Assembly (NCBI GenBank): GCA_009746045.1
Contig: RPFO01000156.1
Span: 5,073,091-5,137,090 of the forward strand
DNA from: Mesostigma viride
Taxonomy: Eukaryota > Streptophyta > Mesostigmatophyceae > Mesostigmatales > Mesostigmataceae
DNA length: 64,000 nucleotides
Direction: 5' to 3'
Shown: positions 30,504-56,699 of the stretch, one piece after another
Layout: the number at the start of each line of letters is the position of its first letter
How positions within the stretch are numbered: the first letter of the stretch is position 1
Translations under genes and position numbers: made by a program
The notes under the pieces: model-generated
Seen by the model: only the letters and a program-made list of their open reading frames with translations
What the model was told of the DNA's origin: nothing
The model's database searches: none

Positions 30504-33500
30504 ATGCATCGACCTAACAGTCGACTGAGACACATGGTGGTGCCGGTATCTCGGGCCAGAACGACAGCTCTCAGCAGCAAGATTAGCAACACCCAACGCA
30601 TGCTAGATTTCCTACGCCTCTGCGTTGCGCAAGCATCCCCGAATACCCAGAGCAGGCGGCAGGCTCGCATCCTACGCTTGCAGGACAAAATAAATGCGAT
30701 GAAAAGCACTATTTCTACCGCTTCCCTTCCCCCCTCCGTTTCACCCCCACCTCCACCCCCCGCCGCATCCACCCCCATCACCCATCGTCGTCCTCCCCTG
30801 GTGGGCCAGCAGGCATCCTTGGCCCTTGCCACTTTTAACACCCGCACATTGCTAGATGACGACCATAGCTGCCGGGTAGAGGAGCTAGTCGCATTCTGCA
30901 TTGAGCATCGTGTGTCTATATTAGGCGTCCAGGAACACCGCCGCACGGTGCCACTTGGCATGGTGAGCACTGATCGCTTGGCGGGTGGCTGGCGGTTTTT
31001 CTTCGCTGGCAGCGGTACGTCTGGCCAAGGTGGTGTTGGTCTTTTGTGTTCGCCGCTGGCAGTTGCTAGCCTCAGCACGCTTAAGTTTCTAACGCCACGC
31101 CTTATGGTAGCACACTTCACCTCCGTCGAGGGGCGGTCTAAACACCACCTCACGGTGGGGGTGGGCTACGCACCCCATAGTGGTCTACCTGCGTTGGAAC
31201 GCCAGAAGTTCTTCGAGGACTTGCATAGCCTTGAGGGGGCCACCCCGGCCCGCCACTTTTTGGTTATGCTGCTAGACGCCAATGCCACGCTCCCCGTGGG
31301 TACTGCTGGCAGTCGCTTTGCGCCTGCTGACACTGCTGCTAATGACAACACTCCCCTGTTTTCTGCCTTTTTGCGGGATAGCGGGATGGTTGCTGTCAAC
31401 TGCCACTTCCAACGTCCCTCCCAGGACTTGGTCACTTTTCGTGGCCCTAACGGCCGTCAGGCCTGTCTGGACTACGTGGTGGTACGGCAGCCCAGGTGTA
31501 CCTCGGTTCTGGACACCCGAGTGTTTGACACGCCCACGGTGTGCTCTGACCACCGGTTGGTGCGCGCGACCCTTCGGCTCCGGTTCCACGTCCCCGCGCG
31601 CCGCGCCCCAGTGGTCCGCCCTGACTGGTCTGCTCTACGTCCGGTCAAGGGAGATCCTGAGGACTGGACGGACGCCGAGCACGAGCGGAACTGGTGCCGA
31701 CGGAAGTACCTGTCGGCACTGGACGCCCGGGCGGACGTCGACGAGCTGGACAAGGGTGCCCCCAACGCAGCCATTTTTGCGGGCTTTGCGGCCCGTGCCC
31801 CGTTGCTGGCGGCCCGGCACCTGCCGGTCATGCCCCGCCGCCGCCCCGGCCCGCTCTACCGCCAGGACCCCAAGGTCTTGGCCGCCCGGCACCGCCTCAA
31901 GCGTAACCGGGACCCGCTGCAGAAACCATTGCTCAAGGCCGCCCTTGTGGAGGCCTACGAGCATGCTCAGGACGCGGAGGCGGCCCAGTGCATCGCGGAT
32001 GCCAAGGCCTGCCAGGCTCGCAACCAGGGCAAGGACATGTGGTACCACCTCGACCGGCTCGGCGGCCGGCGGCAGCGCACCCCGGTGGAGCACACGGGGG
32101 ACGGCACGGCGCCGGTAAGCCTTGACCGCTGGTTGGCCCACAATGTTTCCTTGACCGGTGGGGCTCGCGCCCCCCCCCGCCGCTTCACCCCGAGACGGCC
32201 GCCCGCCTCGGGGTCGCCGGACCCCCGCCGCCGCCAGCGCCCCCTCCTCGGCCGCGGACTACCAAGTCCCCGCCTTGAAGGAGGGCTGCCTTGCCACCAA
32301 CGACGTCGTCCACCCCTTCACTTTGGAGGAATTGGACGGCGCCCTTGCTCGCCTGCGGTACGATGCGGCGGTCGGGGCCGACCACCTTTCTGCTGAGCTG
32401 CTGAAGACCCCTGATCTGGCGGTTAGGGATCTTCTGCTGGCGTTCTGCAACCGTGTCCTGCTCTCTGACGAGCCTCCGCCTGCTGAGTGGCAGACGGCCA
32501 TCCGCGTCATGCTGTACAAGAAGGGCTCTGCTGCTGACCCCGGTAACTACCGGGGTGTCTGCCTCCAGAGCGCCGCGCTGAAGGTCTTCATGCGCATGAT
32601 GCTGCACAGGCTCCGCGCCGCGCTGGACCCACACCTGGGTGAGTCTCAGATGGGTTTCCGTAGTGGTCGTAACACTGTCATGGCTGTGTTTGTCGCGCGC
32701 CGGTTGATGGAGGAGGTGCGTCGCCTTCCCCCTGACAGTTTGCCGCTGGTCCTCATTTTTGTTGACTATATCAAGGCCTTTGACACGGTCCTCTGGGAGG
32801 CTCTTTGGGCCATCCTAGCTCTGGACCGCGTGCCACCAGCGTTTATTGCTGCCATTCGCCGACTGTATGAGGGCTCACAGGCAGTAGTGCGGACTGCGGA
32901 AGGCACCACCCCACCATTCCCCCTTCACCACGGGGTGTGGCAAGGTTGTGTCCTGTCTCCATACCTGTTCATTATTGTCGTGGACCACGTCATGCGCCAG
33001 GCACGTGCGCGCTTTACTGCTCTTAAGGGGTTCGAGCCAGGCTTGGACATCCTTAACGAGCGTGGGCACGGCGGGGTTAGCACGGGTTACCGCCTGGCTG
33101 ACCTGATTTACGCGGACGACACCACCCTCATCGCGCGCCCCGAGCACATTCAGACCTGGCTGGACTGTCTGGGCCTGGAGGCGAGGGCGGTGGGGTTGGA
33201 GATTAGTGTCAAAACTGAGGCGATGGTGATTGGGGCCTCCAGTCGCCCACCGCTGCCGCGCCTGCTAGACGGGACGGAGGTCCCACTCCGCGACCGCTTC
33301 AAGCTGTTGGGGAGTTGGCTTCCGGACACTGCCGACGATGTGGACACCCGCATCGGCCTTTCCTGGGCCAAGCTCCGTTCGCTCAACACCTACTGGCGCT
33401 CCAAGGGCCTGGACGAGCACCGCAAGCGCATGCTCTTCAAGGTCCTCGTCCTCACGGTGCTCACGTATGGCGCCGAGGCATGGACACTCACGGCAACACT

Positions 33501-33972
33501 GGCAGCCAAGCTAGACGGCACGGTAACCCGGATGCTCCGACAGGTCCTGAATGTCGGGTTTTCTCAGCGTAGGTCCTTAGAGTCTTTGTATCACGGTATG
33601 CCGCGTATTTCGGACGAGATTAGACAGCGTAGGATAGCATTTGTAGGACATCTTGCTCGCACCAGCCAGGTCGACACCGCCCTTGGTCTGGCCGGTCCCC
33701 AGCGGCTCGGCCAACCGGGGCGGCACATTTTGACCTGGCCTGGCCCCAAGAACATTCCTAAAAAGGTAGGGAAACATGCCATGACCTATACCCAGATGTT
33801 GCTGGACGACCTAGTGGTCCCAGCCCAGTTTGAGTACCGCATCCACTCTCTCTCCCGTCTTTGGACTGCCATGCAGGACAAGGAGCGGTGGAAGAAGATT
33901 GTCAAGGCACACACGCCCGACCCTGTGGGCAAGCCACCTCCCCCCAAGCGGAGGAGGCGTTTTGATGAGTAG
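30504..33972 (+). CDS. Family B ORF2: APE endonuclease + reverse transcriptase, one frameshift
   Basis: This is the enzyme that nicks target DNA and reverse-transcribes the element RNA. The first frame (30,504-about 32,170) carries the endonuclease: ATFNTRTLL (~residue 111), GVQEHRR, GVGYAPHSG, LLDANATL, LDYVVVRQ and CSDHRLVRA, the last holding the catalytic Asp-His. The second frame (from about 32,180 to 33,972) carries RT: PGNYRGVCL, GFRSGRNT, motif A FVDYIKAFDTV, motif B GVWQGCVLSPYLF and motif C LIYADDTTL (33,100-33,130). The C-terminal region WTLTATLAAKLDGTVTRMLR then RRIAFVGHLAR is typical of RTE-type LINEs. The frames meet at a C-run (about 32,170-32,178), so a one-base indel, real or from sequencing, is likely. 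Total ~1,155 residues. Confidence 0.85.
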
Positions 33973-34097
33973 TGTAGTTAGGCTTTTCTAGATAGAGTTA
34001 GGATAGTTCGATCACGCGGCTTCCTCCACCCCATCCATCATGAAATATGTGCTACATGACCTCCCCACGGAGGCATGTTATAATTTAATTTTTTTTA

Positions 34098-34894
34098 ATC
34101 GCATCTCCCTCGCCTGGCACGCTTTACGTCAGTACCGGGCCCTGTGGCGCAAGCCCCTGGGCAAGATCGAGAAACAGGACCTGTTCAAGGTCCTCGTCCT
34201 TCCTGTTCTCACGTATGGCGCCGAGACGTGGACCCTCACTGCCGACCTGGCCCGCAAGCTGGACGGCGCGGTCACCAGCATGCTGCGTTCCATTTTCAGA
34301 GTAGGATATGCTGCTCATGTCCGCAATGAGGACCTGTACCAGGGCATGCCCTATATCAAAGAGACATGCCCTATATCACCAGCACCATTAAGCAACGCCG
34401 CCTGCAGCTTGTAGGGCACCTAGCTCGCACCAACCAGGTAGACACCTCACGTGGCCCCCCCGCAGGACTGCGACCAGCCCAGCCTGGCCGGCACCTCCTG
34501 ACGTGGGCTGGGCCTAGTGATGTTAGACGCCGCAAGGCCCGCACCTTCAAGGAACAGCTAGTAGAGGACATGGGGGGCCTCGGCCTCTCCGTGATTTGGA
34601 AGAAGATGATGGACAAGGCCAAGTGGGCCCAGGTCATAGAGGACAATGAGCCACCCCCAGTGGGGAAGCGCCCGCGTGTGCAGTCCCGCGGGCGGCACGC
34701 CAGATAGCTCCCCCTCGGGCAGCGTGCGGCTGCCTAGATAGGTGTTGTAGTTAGAATGCTGTTAGGTAGATGTAGTATGTAGCCAATGTAGATAGATTAG
34801 ACCGGTAGGAATGTTTGCACCCATCCATCCATCGGGGTTAATGCTCCGTGACTCCCCAACGGGAGCACGAGTCTAATTAATTAATTAATTAATA
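34098..34894 (+). mobile_element. Family C LINE, right part with intact 3' end
   Basis: It resumes the RT ORF (ISLAWHALRQYRALWRKPLG), runs to a stop at 34,705-34,707, then a 3' UTR with a CATC x3 run (34,830-34,842), the hairpin CTCCC-CAAC-GGGAG (34,852-34,865) and a (TTAA)n tail. An 18-bp partial duplication (CATGCCCTATATCA) near 34,345-34,378 breaks the frame. Confidence 0.8.
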
Positions 34895-35764
34895 CGACGA
34901 AAGATCTTCATAAATGCTACCTAGGGTCCCATAACACTTTTGGGAACTGTTTGCATAGGTTGTCTCACTTAGTAGGTTTAACTCGAGTTATGAATTTTAA
35001 TTGTTTTTTTGTGTTTTCGTGCAACACTTGTCTCAATTTACAGGGAAGGCCCCAGATCAGCATGCCATTAACGATAGGCATGCCATTGAGTACATCGCCA
35101 GCTTACTAGTTTTCTAAAGACAGCACAGAAAGGTTCAAGAGCTGCTGCTTTGCTCCATAGCGACGGATCTTCTTTGACTTGGTTTACTACATCGAACATA
35201 AATAAAGCTTATGGATTAGTCAAGTGCATTTATGAGGGCTTTTGAATATGCCCAACTTCTAACCAAGCGGCCATCACGGTGCACATACATGCTCAAGGAA
35301 AAAGGTTTTTATTCATACCTTAAGTGTCAATAATGGCTCCAGTCACCTTCAGTCACAGCAAGTTACTAGCCAAGCAAGCTTCCGTCAAATGTGCGGCATG
35401 CTTACTCGACCGATATCTCAGTACCCATGGAAATGTGGACAGGAAAATTCGACAGCAATTGCTACCTTCTTCACCCCTTTTATCGACCAGATGAAGAAAG
35501 CTTGATTTTCCTACTCCGCCGAGAGGAGGTGCGCCGAGAGGAGGCATGCACTTCTACAGGTGCATGCGTAGGCAGGACCGAAGACCTGTTCATGCAAAGT
35601 TGTTCTCATCTTTTGAGAGAAACTGCAATCACGTGATCACTAATGGATCATCCACTGGTCAACGTAGGCTGTAAATGCCTGTTTTTCTCGTAGCTCACCG
35701 CTACTTGAGCCGCTGGCCATATGACGTCGGCAGAAATAGCAACATTTACAGAGGAGATGCTACT
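34895..35764. other. Intergenic, no gene recognised
   Basis: This is moderately AT-rich sequence with no repeat family shared with the rest of the window. Open frames of 64-81 codons (35,353-35,636) show no motif. It is probably the 3' side of the uL29 gene: TGTAA, the usual green-algal poly(A) signal, occurs on the minus strand at 35,746-35,750, just after the stop. Confidence 0.5.
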
Positions 35765-36181
35765 TTACAGCGTCAACCCAGGAGTTGCTGCCATCTTCCT
35801 TGCTTTATCCATGTTCCTGGACTCCCGCATGCTGATGCCTTGCTCAATCTCCTTTTGACGCTTGGCGGCCAGCAGCCTAGCAATGTCCCTCCTTGTCGCC
35901 TTAAATTCGTGAGTCTTGATATCCTGCCTGGTCGCCTTCTTCATGCGAAGGCTAAACAGCTCCTTCTTCAACTCATTCACCTTGGCATCAATTTCGGCGC
36001 TAGGCATGGCGAGGCCATCGCGGTACATGGTAGATCCCTCCTTCGCCTGGACAACCAGCGTGGCTGCCCGCTGGGATTTCGGGGCGGCGCGTGGAGCCAG
36101 TGAAGAGGTGTTGAACGAGACAAACTCGCTGGCATGGCTGGAGAGGCGAGCCGAATTCATAATGGTGAGCGACGCCGCCAT
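35765..36181 (-). CDS. PRPL29: Plastid ribosomal protein uL29 (L29), nuclear gene
   Basis: The 138-residue product is a large-subunit protein of the plastid ribosome, at the exit-tunnel rim in the family. The mature part reads LAMPSAEIDAKVNELKKELF, then SLRMKKATRQDIKTHEF and KATRRDIARLLAAKRQKEIE. This is the two-helix L29 fold with the conserved 'EL-KELF-LR' and 'R--IAR--' elements. About 50 residues precede it, rich in Ser/Ala/Arg with few acids (MAASLTIMNSARLSSHAS...RAATLVVQA), a chloroplast transit peptide in style, with VVQA a likely cleavage area. I chose the ATG at 36,181 over the upstream one at 36,202 because MAAS is the typical transit start. No intron is needed. About ten residues extend past the bacterial-type end. 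Confidence 0.85.
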   Translation of the reverse strand: MAASLTIMNSARLSSHASEFVSFNTSSLAPRAAPKSQRAATLVVQAKEGSTMYRDGLAMPSAEIDAKVNELKKELFSLRMKKATRQDIKTHEFKATRRDIARLLAAKRQKEIEQGISMRESRNMDKARKMAATPGLTL

Positions 36182-37708
36182 CTTTTTAGGACCTACGAGC
36201 AACCACGCACCTGGCTAAAGCGTGCGTGCTATGAGAAATGCCTGGCGTTTATCCACTTACGTCGGGCATGCGATGGCTGCGCTCATGCACGCAGCCTAGG
36301 CAGAGGGCCGAGTGGAGTGGGCACGGCGAGACGCCGCGCCACTATTCGCGCGGCGTCTACCAGTCCTGAAGTAAAAAAATGGTGTTCCTTCGATCGGTGG
36401 GAAACCGGTACGGCATTGACCTCGAATTCGCTGACATTATTTTCCGGCCTGTTGTTGTTGTGTGGGTGGTTCCGCTTACGGCCTGTTGTTGTTGTTGTTG
36501 TTGCCCACGCCGCACATTGGCAGCAGAGACAGATTTCCAGCCTACTAGTCGCGGCTAGCCTGGGGAGTGCTAGGGAAAACTACCTACTACCTACCACTGT
36601 ACTGCAGGCGATAACTATGGATCATCATTCCGGCCATTTCCCCTAGTCCGTTAAGTTGAGTTGAGTTGAGTCCGTAGGAAATAGCCAGATTTTTACATTT
36701 TGGAACCGCAGACAAATAGCCAGATTTTCGGGGAAATGGGTATATTTTTATTAGTCAATTATGGACAAAAGATTTTACATTTTGTAAACCTTGTTCGCAA
36801 CTAACTAACCTTGTTCGTAAATCTGACCGCATTTCTGACTTCGGCCAGGCTTCGGCCCTACTTCGGCCTATGTGCGGCGTGGGATTCAACTAACTACATA
36901 ACTAACTAACTTCGGCCTATGTGTCCTGGCCCTCGGCCGTTTCCAAATCTCTGCTGCCCAGTGCCCATGTGCGGCGTGGGCAGCAACAACAACAACAACT
37001 TCGGCCTGTATTCTGCGCCTACTGTCTTGGGCTCTTGGCACAATTTTTTTGGGTTTATTATCCGATTGGCAAAATATTGGCATATTTATTTAGGATTCGC
37101 CAGGGATTCGCTGTTGCTCATGTCCCATTTCACCTCTCTGGTCTATAATTATACCCATTTCCCCGAAAATTTAAATGCAGGCGGCAGTAGAAAACTCCTT
37201 CAACAGCCAAGAGGCCAAGACGTACAGTACAGAATGGCCGAGAATATGAACCTGTATGCCGTACAGTACTGTACAGTATGGGGGCCGGCTCTCGGCGCCC
37301 CGGTGGCGGTCCCCCAGTACTGTTGGAATTGCACCCTGACTTGATATGGGGGATGACATTTTTGCTGGCGGTACTGTAGCGGTCGTGGGCCCCCATCTTT
37401 GTATCTTGGCTGGATGTGACCCCTGCTGCGGCAAGCTCATCCACTCAATGAGCACGAAACGACGTATCTTTTTACTTGTACCACGTGCATGGTGCGCAGC
37501 TGGCATCCAGAGCCATATACGCCGTATTCAGCAAAACTCAGACGACGCTCGCTCTTTGAGCGACCATGGTTTGTAGCATTTGTGTGTAAAGAAGAGTGCG
37601 CGGAATTTTGTTGTTCATCGTCGCCTCCTTCTTTACACTGGGTGTCCTTCTTGGACATCCCGAGCAGATGCTTTTTTGAAACCTGCCCGCGACGGGCGCG
37701 CAATTCAA
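36182..37708. other. Intergenic between the uL29 and ataxin-2 genes
   Basis: The two genes diverge, so this 1.5 kb should hold both promoters. It has GTTGTTGTTG tracts at 36,432-36,505 and the complementary CAACAACAAC at 36,980-37,000, both next to CCCACGCCGCACAT. A second inverted pair is ATTTTCGGGGAAATGGGTAT (36,725) and ATACCCATTTCCCCGAAAAT (37,151). The pairs interleave and do not nest, so they are not one foldback element. TGTACAGTAC palindromes lie near 37,260. No gene is seen. Confidence 0.5.
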
Positions 37709-53381
<15,673 letters not shown>

Positions 53382-54199
53382 GACTGCTGGCCTCAGCAAG
53401 GACCCTAATCAGATCATTTAATTTTACTGTGCCAATTCATATGCCTCGCGTTGGGGATAGTAACACCGTCCATCCTGAGGGCACCAGGCCTATGTCACAC
53501 TCTGCCGCCTTGCCTGGGTGCCAATGGTTGACCTGTCTATTCCTGGTCACAAAGATAGCGTGCCCTGGCTCACTAGTTGATACGGGTACATTTGCTTCCA
53601 TGAAGTATTGCGGTTGAGACTTTCCGACTGTTCGGCAGTTGCTTAAGAGAATGGAAACAGTTTGGCAGTCGCTTTGGAAAATGGAAAAGAGTTTGGCAGT
53701 CGCTGGAGGACTGCACTAAATGGCCACAGAACTCTTCGGCCGGAAGGACTTTGATGACACGGCTCCAAGCAGGTGATGAGCAAATACTTTGGTATGTCTG
53801 TAACCATAAACTTGGAATGTTGGTTTGCCCGGAAAGTCAGCAAGTACGTACCACCATCTTCCACCTGGTGCACACGTCAAGGTGCTGGGCGGTCTAAGCT
53901 TATGTCGTACCGGAAGTTACGTGATATTCCCAACGTCTGCTAAAGTGAACTGTAGGTATTCTATTTCCCGAATAGTTGCATGCCCCCAAGCAAGACCACT
54001 GAGGTTTGCATGCATGAAAAAATTGATTAATTAACATGACGTTGGATTGCCATGCATCCAGGAATAGTTGTCTCCATAGTTGTATACATCCATTTGCATG
54101 GAATTGTTGGTTTACAATCATTGGTTCATAATTTTTGTAAGATACTGTCCCATGTCCAGATGACTTCATACACAATCTTATATTTATATTTATTGAACG
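53382..54199. other. 3' side of the ataxin-2 gene, no further gene seen
   Basis: Short direct repeats of GGAAACAGTTTGGCAGTCGC type occur at 53,652-53,705. Open frames of 60-102 codons show no motif. A further 3' exon of the ataxin-2 gene cannot be excluded. Confidence 0.4.
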
Positions 54200-54500
54200 C
54201 GTGCTCACGTTTGGGAGTCACGGAGCACCTAAGTGCTTTTAATTCCTAAGCTAGTGTGCACAACGGGTAGGGAGGCAGAGACCCCCCCCTTCCCTCATGC
54301 CACAGGGTGCTCAATCGGACCCATCCGACTAAACGATCCGGGGCATCGATCCCCTAGCTAGCTGTGGGTGCAATATGTCCCAGTGTGAGCATTGCATTGC
54401 TACGGAGACGTGAGCGAACAAGCAGTGCTAGGCGAGGCGCATGGCGCATAGCTAGGCTGGCGGATGTCTGTTGGCACCGACATCTCCCAGCGCAGCCACC
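54200..54500 (-). mobile_element. Old, diverged family A 3' end
   Basis: It matches the 3' UTR of family A (GGGAGTCACGGAGCAC, AAGTGCTTTTAATTCC, CAGAGACCCCCC, GATCCGG) with many differences, and it lacks the (TTAA)n tail. It directly precedes the tail of copy 3. Confidence 0.65.
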
Positions 54501-54501
54501 A

Positions 54502-56462
54502 TTAATTAATTAATTAAACTCGTGCTCCCGTTGGGGAGTCACGGAGCACCGAAGTGCTTTTAATCCCTGTGTGTGCACTACAGGAGAAAGGGCAGAGACC
54601 CCCAGTCTCCTTCATGCCAAAGGCATGCCACAGCTGCAATCGGGCGCGGCTAGCTAAAAGGACAGGCTAACGATCCGGCAAACTGTGGGTGCAATAAGAC
54701 CCATGTGAGCATGTCATAGCAAGGAGCGTGGGCAAGTAATCTGAACATAGCCAGGGCGTAGCATGGCTGTACTAGAACTAGGCTAAGGCTATGGCTGGTT
54801 GTGTACCGTGCGTTGGCGGCACGTGACTAGGTTTGTTGGCACAGCTAGGCAAACATTCTAGGCATGGCTGCCTTAGCGACAGTGACTCCAATGGTTACAA
54901 GCTAGGGCTATTGCTATTCTAGCCCGCTGGGGGCGTCCACATCTTGTGGTTGATCATCAGGTCCCCGCCCCTCCAGTACACCTTGGGCTTCTGGGGGTCC
55001 TGCTTATGGCGGAGGTATTCCGGCCACAGGTCGCGTCGCTGCTGTTGCTGAGCGGGGGTTAGGTCGTCATCCAGCGTCCAGGTGAGGTCGTGCAACCGCT
55101 TGCGACGAGAGAGGAACCGCTGCTTATCCTCAGGGGAGATGAAGGTGAGCAGGACTGGTGGGGTGGCCGCCTTGTCCCGTGAGTGGGGAAGGCGGTGGCA
55201 CCCACGCAGTTCTACCTCACCTACCAGGCCCATGAGGGTAAGAAGCTGTTTCTTGATCTCGTCAGCAAGGGAGGTTGACGTCTCACCTGGCTTCTGGGGG
55301 AAGCGACGTAGCACCACTCGGCACTCGCGGCGAGCGCGATCGGTGACCTCCCGTTGCTGGGCCTGGCGGTGGTCCTCCAGCTCCTGGAGCTTCGTGGCGA
55401 TGGCGTCGGTGGTGGAGGCGGTCGCTGTCCGCAGCAGGTCCGCGTAGGAGAGCGGGAGGTCACCAGCATCCTGCCGGGGTGGCTGGGAGGCAATGGTGGC
55501 CGTCTGCTCCGCTAGCTTTGGGACCTGTGTGGCCAGGGCCTCGGTGTGGGCGGTGATGGCCTCAAGCTTCTTCATGAGCACGCCGCACTTGCCTTCCACC
55601 TGGTTAAGGCGAGAGACAAGTGCAGCATGCGTTTCCGAAGCCTGCGCCGCGGTGTGTAGCGCCGTGAACTGTGGTTGTAGCTTGTGGACGACCTTGGTTT
55701 CCACGTTGGAGACCCGGGCCTCGACCGTGTTGAGCGTGGTGTTCAGCGAGGTCATCTTCTCGGCCAGCGGCCAGGTCACGTGCTCCTCCAGCACTGCGCG
55801 GATGTCATCCTTGCAGAGGGAGGAAGCCGATGGGGCTGCCGGCTGTGCGGGGGCTGGGGCGTTGAGTGCGTTCCAAAGTTCTCTGTGGATGGCGCCGAAG
55901 CTGCGCTGGTAGTAGCTGGTCAAGATAGACTCGCGTTGGCGGGATTCGGCACAGGTGTAGAGCCAGGACGTGTCGCGGTAGTCGATAGCCGCCCTCCCTC
56001 TCCGGGGCACAAAGAGCTTCCGCTCCTGTGTGAGGAACTGGAGAACTTCGACGACTTCCTGCGGCGACAGCTGCTGCCACTCGAGGAGGGAGAACATTCC
56101 GTCGCCGGGCAAGAATTTGCTCCATTTGTGGCGATCGTGGCATGGTTTCTTGGGCTCAGGCGAGGCGCTTGGCGAGGGTTTGGCGGGTAAGCCTGGCGGC
56201 TGAACAATGGCGAGGGCGAGAGGGTTGGGCTGGGCGCTGGGAAGCTGTGCCAGCTCCTTTTCCAGCCCTCGTTTTGCTTTGGTAGTCGTCATAGCTGGTC
56301 ACGTGCGTAACTTTGTCTATACTGCGTGGCAGCCGTAACCGTTTATACTGGCAAGTGCGTCTTAGAAAGGCGCATCGAATGCAAGTGGTCTGACCGAATT
56401 TGGGGCTCAGACGCAAAAGATCTGAACTCCGCCGTCAGCCATACCGCCGTCAGCCATTTTCG
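54502..56462 (-). mobile_element. Family A ORF1-only retroposon, copy 3, intact
   Basis: The copy is full length, 1.96 kb. The 5' leader (two GGCTGACGGCGG units near 56,430-56,462, then TTTCTAAGACGCAC) precedes the intact 457-codon ORF1. The ~400-bp 3' UTR, hairpin and (TTAA)n tail at 54,502-54,520 follow. No ORF2 is present. No clear target duplication was found. Confidence 0.85.
54919..56292 (-). CDS. Family A ORF1 protein (L1-ORF1p-like), intact, 457 aa
   Basis: This is a nucleic-acid-binding protein of a retroposon particle. Order: a basic N-terminus (residues 1-50, MTTTKAKRGLEKELAQLPSA). Next a folded-looking segment, ~60-125 (GDGMFSLLEWQQLSPQEVVE, RKLFVPRRG). A long coiled coil follows, ~170-285 (VEARVSNVETKVVHKLQPQF, LNQVEGKCGVLMKKLEAIT) and a shorter helix ~305-330. 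An RRM-like domain lies at ~335-405 (RVVLRRFPQKPG, GEVELRGCHRLP, PPVLLTFISPEDKQRFLSRR). The C-terminal domain is ~410-457 (LTPAQQQQRRDLWPEYLRHK, VYWRGGDLMINHKMW). Coiled coil, RRM and C-terminal domain in this order is the L1 ORF1p plan. The start is conserved in copy 2. No CCHC knuckle is present. It could in principle still be expressed. Confidence 0.75.
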   Translation of the reverse strand: MTTTKAKRGLEKELAQLPSAQPNPLALAIVQPPGLPAKPSPSASPEPKKPCHDRHKWSKFLPGDGMFSLLEWQQLSPQEVVEVLQFLTQERKLFVPRRGRAAIDYRDTSWLYTCAESRQRESILTSYYQRSFGAIHRELWNALNAPAPAQPAAPSASSLCKDDIRAVLEEHVTWPLAEKMTSLNTTLNTVEARVSNVETKVVHKLQPQFTALHTAAQASETHAALVSRLNQVEGKCGVLMKKLEAITAHTEALATQVPKLAEQTATIASQPPRQDAGDLPLSYADLLRTATASTTDAIATKLQELEDHRQAQQREVTDRARRECRVVLRRFPQKPGETSTSLADEIKKQLLTLMGLVGEVELRGCHRLPHSRDKAATPPVLLTFISPEDKQRFLSRRKRLHDLTWTLDDDLTPAQQQQRRDLWPEYLRHKQDPQKPKVYWRGGDLMINHKMWTPPAG

Positions 56463-56699
56463 CGACTGAGCTGGCCTGAAGAAACGACGCACTGAGGGTG
56501 CACGCCCGCGAGTCACCATGTCAGCGTCAAGCACTTCGACCAGCCGGCAGGTGAGACCTCGACGAGCCTTCTCACGGCATTTAAGCGCGACATTCTTGCC
56601 CCCATGCAACTCACTGGTGAGCTGCGGCCGGATGTCGGCTGTCCGCCTCCCCCGCGCGCGGGGTAAGGCTGGCCCGGCACCCGTGCTCCTCACCTTTAA
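56463..56699 (+). mobile_element. Family D fragment (copy 5), left part
   Basis: From about 56,527 the sequence reads AGCACTTCGACCAGCCGGCA, then the D ORF1 RRM region and CTCCTCACCTTTAA, where the TTAA element enters. It resumes at 58,422. Confidence 0.65.

Larger units (their letters stand above)
30056..34097 (+). mobile_element. Family B LINE (APE + RTE-like RT), 4.04 kb
   Basis: The duplication ATCGCATCTCC lies at 30,045-30,055 and 34,098-34,108, and the copy is inserted inside the RT ORF of a family C LINE. It holds the last part of an ORF1 (30,115-30,429), a 75-bp gap, ORF2 (30,504-33,972), a short 3' UTR with an ACATGA...GGCATGT hairpin (34,054-34,079) and an A/T-rich tail. The 5' edge falls inside ORF1, so the copy is 5'-truncated. 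It is the youngest-looking LINE here, since ORF2 has only one break. Confidence 0.88.

Noticed and set aside
36432-37170. Foldback or MITE between the two host genes
   Set aside because: The inverted pairs interleave instead of nesting and no target duplication flanks them.
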